Of a DNA stretch of 64,000 bases, positions 61,391 to 64,000 are shown piece after piece. Origin of the DNA: Lepturacanthus savala (Eukaryota > Chordata > Actinopteri > Scombriformes > Trichiuridae); contig CM060470.1 in NCBI GenBank assembly GCA_030544235.1, positions 12,280,856 to 12,344,855 on the forward strand. The letters are read 5' to 3'. A program made the translations under genes and the position numbers. Within the stretch, counting starts at the first letter, position 1, and each line of letters begins with the position of its first letter. A model generated the notes under the pieces. That model worked only from the letters and a program-made list of their open reading frames with translations. It was not told the origin of the DNA and searched no databases.

Positions 61391-61715
61391 AACTAATTGG
61401 ATACAGTCATTATGTAGACCTACAGCTTCATTTCACTGTGATCGTAGTTACACATTCAGGAGATTGGAATGGGATTGTTTAGCATCACAAAGCACAGAGG
61501 TAGCAGCGCAATGGGGATAAAAGTAAGTGAAAAAAGGACATGGGCATTTTTATTTAGTTCAAATGCCAACTTCAATTACAACATTTATGTCTGTTTTTTA
61601 GAAAACACACGTCAGGCCCCCTACTTTATGAGTTTGCAATCCATCTGGGAGATGTGAGAGAAAACAGCCATTTTGTAAAAAGCTATGAAGCTAAATAGAA
61701 GTATAATTTCACTCT
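61391..61715 (+). repeat. Diverged direct repeat, copy 2
   Basis: Same orientation as copy 1. It carries an extra segment between TTTATGAG and the final AAAGCTATGAAGCTAAATA block (about 61632-61672), absent from copy 1. Confidence 0.85.
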
Positions 61716-62716
61716 CAATCTTTATGTTTTTCTGTAGTGACTCAAATCTTCCCACGAGGGCCATCTTAGGTCAAATAAACCATGTGGAAGTTTGTTTCCA
61801 TTTTAATTTTAATAAAGAAGTCAGTGAAACAGAAAATTCGGGAAAAGAAGCTGTAATTATAATGACATCAGTACCTGACATAAACAAAAATGTCATGTCA
61901 TGCCATAATGATTTTTGACTTTGAGTTTTGACTAATGCTCTTCTATCTCAACTAACCAATTCCAAATATTCACATAATACCAAATCTCATATTTATTTGA
62001 ATGAATGGCCAATTATTTCGAAAGATATTTAAGAGAAATAACATTTCACAAAAAGCCATGAGAATAATATATTGAACCAGGACATTTCAGTAAATGACAT
62101 TAAGTTTGGTTAACAGCCAGCACACCCAGACTTATTAAAATAATAAAAACAAAACAAAAAAAAGGTTTAATTATAAAAAGTTCGAAGTGGAAAACAAATA
62201 ATAAAATAAAATGTGGCAAATCCTCCTGTGTGTTACAAATGTAGCTCCAATGCTTAGACATCTGATTAGGCCTGCTTCCATGGGCCTTTCAGCCCACAGA
62301 GTATCTCACTCAGCAGATATTTCAGAGAGACTATAGTCAAAGCTCCAACCGTTGCTATGTGACAGAAAATAACCATTCAGCAGCACAGCATGGTTTGACT
62401 AAAATTGAAATGCATTTTGTCTGAGTCTTGCTGGGCAGTAACATTCACACTGCAGTTTTTGCTCCCTATAAAAAAGAAGACTTGTCAGTTGATTGATTGA
62501 AAATCGGTATATAGTGACCTTTCCACACAGGGCAGACAAACAGTCACTAATGAAGCTCAATGCAAACGTACATATAGGAGGTTTGAACTCCTGAAAGTCC
62601 AAATCCAAAAATTTGTTGTATACATTCCTTTTTTTTAACACTTTTCACACAAAATTATGCTGGCACAACAGCAGACTTTACATGACATATCAATGTTCTA
62701 TCATCATCACCTACAT
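61716..62716. other. Unique AT-rich sequence, no gene seen
   Basis: No repeat family or exon recognised. Confidence 0.5.
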
Positions 62717-62920
62717 CAATGGTGTCCAATCTCAGTCTTGGAAGGGCAGTATGGGTGCAGGTTTTTGTTCCATCCAAGCAGTTACACACCTGATTCTACT
62801 AATCAGTAGCCCTAGAGCCCTTGCTAAGGACTTTCATTAATAAAATCAGGTGTGTAACTGCTTGGTTGGAACACAAACCCACCCACACTGCCCTTCCAGG
62901 TCTGAACTTCCTGTACTTGG
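62717..62920. mobile_element. hAT-type MITE, second and more decayed copy
   Basis: It begins CAATGGTGTCCAATCTCAG and has GGTGCAGGTTTTTGTTCCATC, ACACACCTGATTCTACTAATCA, CCTAGAGCCCTTGCTAAGGA and AATCAGGTGTGTAACTGCTTGG, in the same order as the element at 43959-44166. The two halves are strongly self-complementary, giving a fold-back of about 50-bp imperfect arms. The right terminus is degraded and no 8-bp target duplication is evident. Confidence 0.75.
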
Positions 62921-64000
62921 TCTCAAAGTCCATAAATCTATAAAATCCATCCATAAAATGGATACTGACTGAAATCTCCTCTTTTTATCAGCCCAAAGTC
63001 TATCTGTTTGGTCCTGGTCCGGTGAATTGAATTTGTAAATTTAATTTAGGTCCAACCTCAACACTAAAGAGAAATACTAAAACACAATGTAATACACCAT
63101 TTTCAGCACTGCTTCCATTCATCCAATTTTCCCTCTAGTTATGACATCGTACTTATGTCACCATGTCCATAGCCGCCTACCTTCCTTCCTGAATTTCTTC
63201 CACAGTGGTAAATTTTAGCTCCTTTCAGTCCCAATTTTAGTTTCACCAAGCTTTGGGCATAAACTACCCAGCACCAAATTCAATAACTACACACTGCTCC
63301 GGTGTTATGTCGATGACTTCTGGGATGTTTTGGGCCCATCCTCATCACAGATAGGTAGGATGTATAGGCTTATTTGTGAGGTTTTAATTGCTGCCTGTGG
63401 AGATTATGCCTCATTAAGCTTGGCACGGAAACAAAAGACGCATGTGGATTGTTATATTTGCCAAAATGGCACTGTGTCTACTTCAGACATGCTTAAAAGA
63501 ACACTGTCCATGAGGATTGCCCTTGGTGTTTTCGAAAACAAATAGGAAAGTTACATCCAAAAGGTGTCCCTAGTGTGTTCAATTACTAGGACACCACACA
63601 TGCACATGCACACACACACACATAGACTAGGAGGATGGGATCGGCAGCTTGACGATGGGCCTTTAAGTGAGCCCCCGCCATTCCTCCATCTCCTCTTTCA
63701 CCTTTCACAAGGAGAACTTTCCTACGCTTGCCTGACTCTGTCCTTTGCTCTCTGCTTCCTCTGCCGTCCCCAACACTGCAACCCCGCCCTCCCTGCCCCA
63801 TGTTATTGGTCTGCAATGGAGCATGGAGGCAGCCGAGGTCCTTTGACACACACACACGCAGAAATACAAGCCGATCAGGCACAAATAAAAAAACGGAACA
63901 CATTCCTTTCTCAGGGCCCTTTTAAAGACGTTATCTCGCAATGCGGTCCGCGCTGTTGCATTCATAGCAACCAAATGCACACAAGCATGCTGCTCTCTTT
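62921..64000. other. Unique sequence, no gene seen
   Basis: Short CA tracts near 63600-63622 and 63845-63858. The minus frames at 63586-63980 lack a recognised domain. The window ends inside non-coding sequence. Confidence 0.5.

Overview
The window looks like non-coding, AT-rich chromosomal DNA from a ray-finned fish, most likely a percomorph-type teleost. The evidence is the repeat content: an L2/Maui-type LINE, a Rex1/CR1-L2-type LINE fragment, several Tc1/mariner remnants, hAT-type and TTAA-flanked non-autonomous DNA elements, fish dispersed repeats, and very many long (TA)n, (CA)n and (GA)n microsatellites. There is no operon structure and no convincing multi-exon protein-coding gene. Nearly all long open frames are low-complexity translations, chance frames in AT-rich DNA, or transposon remnants. 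I read the window as intergenic or long-intron sequence.

Layout. 1-9.9 kb: mostly unique sequence with two (GA)n tracts, short (TA)n tracts, and diverged dispersed repeats near 2.6, 6.6 and 7.4 kb. 9.9-10.4 kb: a Tc1 remnant sandwiched between two (TA)n arrays. 10.4-22 kb: unique sequence with two adjacent perfect palindromes (12.2 kb), a Tc1 terminus abutting a 180-bp (TA)n array (17.4 kb), a long (CA)n (18.4 kb) and isolated hairpins. 22-30 kb: (TA)n, (AAT)n, a CACATGTG-rich patch (24.5 kb), and stretches that read like conserved regulatory DNA. 30-37 kb: a second copy of the 10-kb Tc1 family between (TA)n arrays, two weak exon-like signals (33.6 and 34.0 kb), and a 122-bp perfect palindrome with a (TA)n core (36.9 kb). 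37-45 kb: a dispersed fish repeat, a tandem repeat of about 60 bp, a 1.1-kb CpG-rich TTAA-flanked element, a TIR element, a hAT-type MITE with an intact 8-bp target duplication, and a LINE 3' end. 45-50 kb: mostly unique, with a short frame encoding a C-x2-C-x10-C-x2-C zinc-ribbon-like peptide (48.8 kb). 50.6-53.1 kb: a short L1-like deletion derivative, then a decayed L2/Maui LINE on the minus strand. 55-57 kb: a dispersed repeat and a Rex1-type LINE remnant on the plus strand. 57-64 kb: mostly unique, with a regulatory-like block (58.9 kb), a diverged direct duplication (60.6 and 61.4 kb) and a second hAT-type MITE copy (62.7 kb).

No genes here can be shown to work together. The story is mobile-element insertion, decay and microsatellite expansion, with several candidate cis-regulatory blocks that only cross-species alignment could confirm. 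Family assignments rest on recognising characteristic words and peptides by eye; no database search was run.
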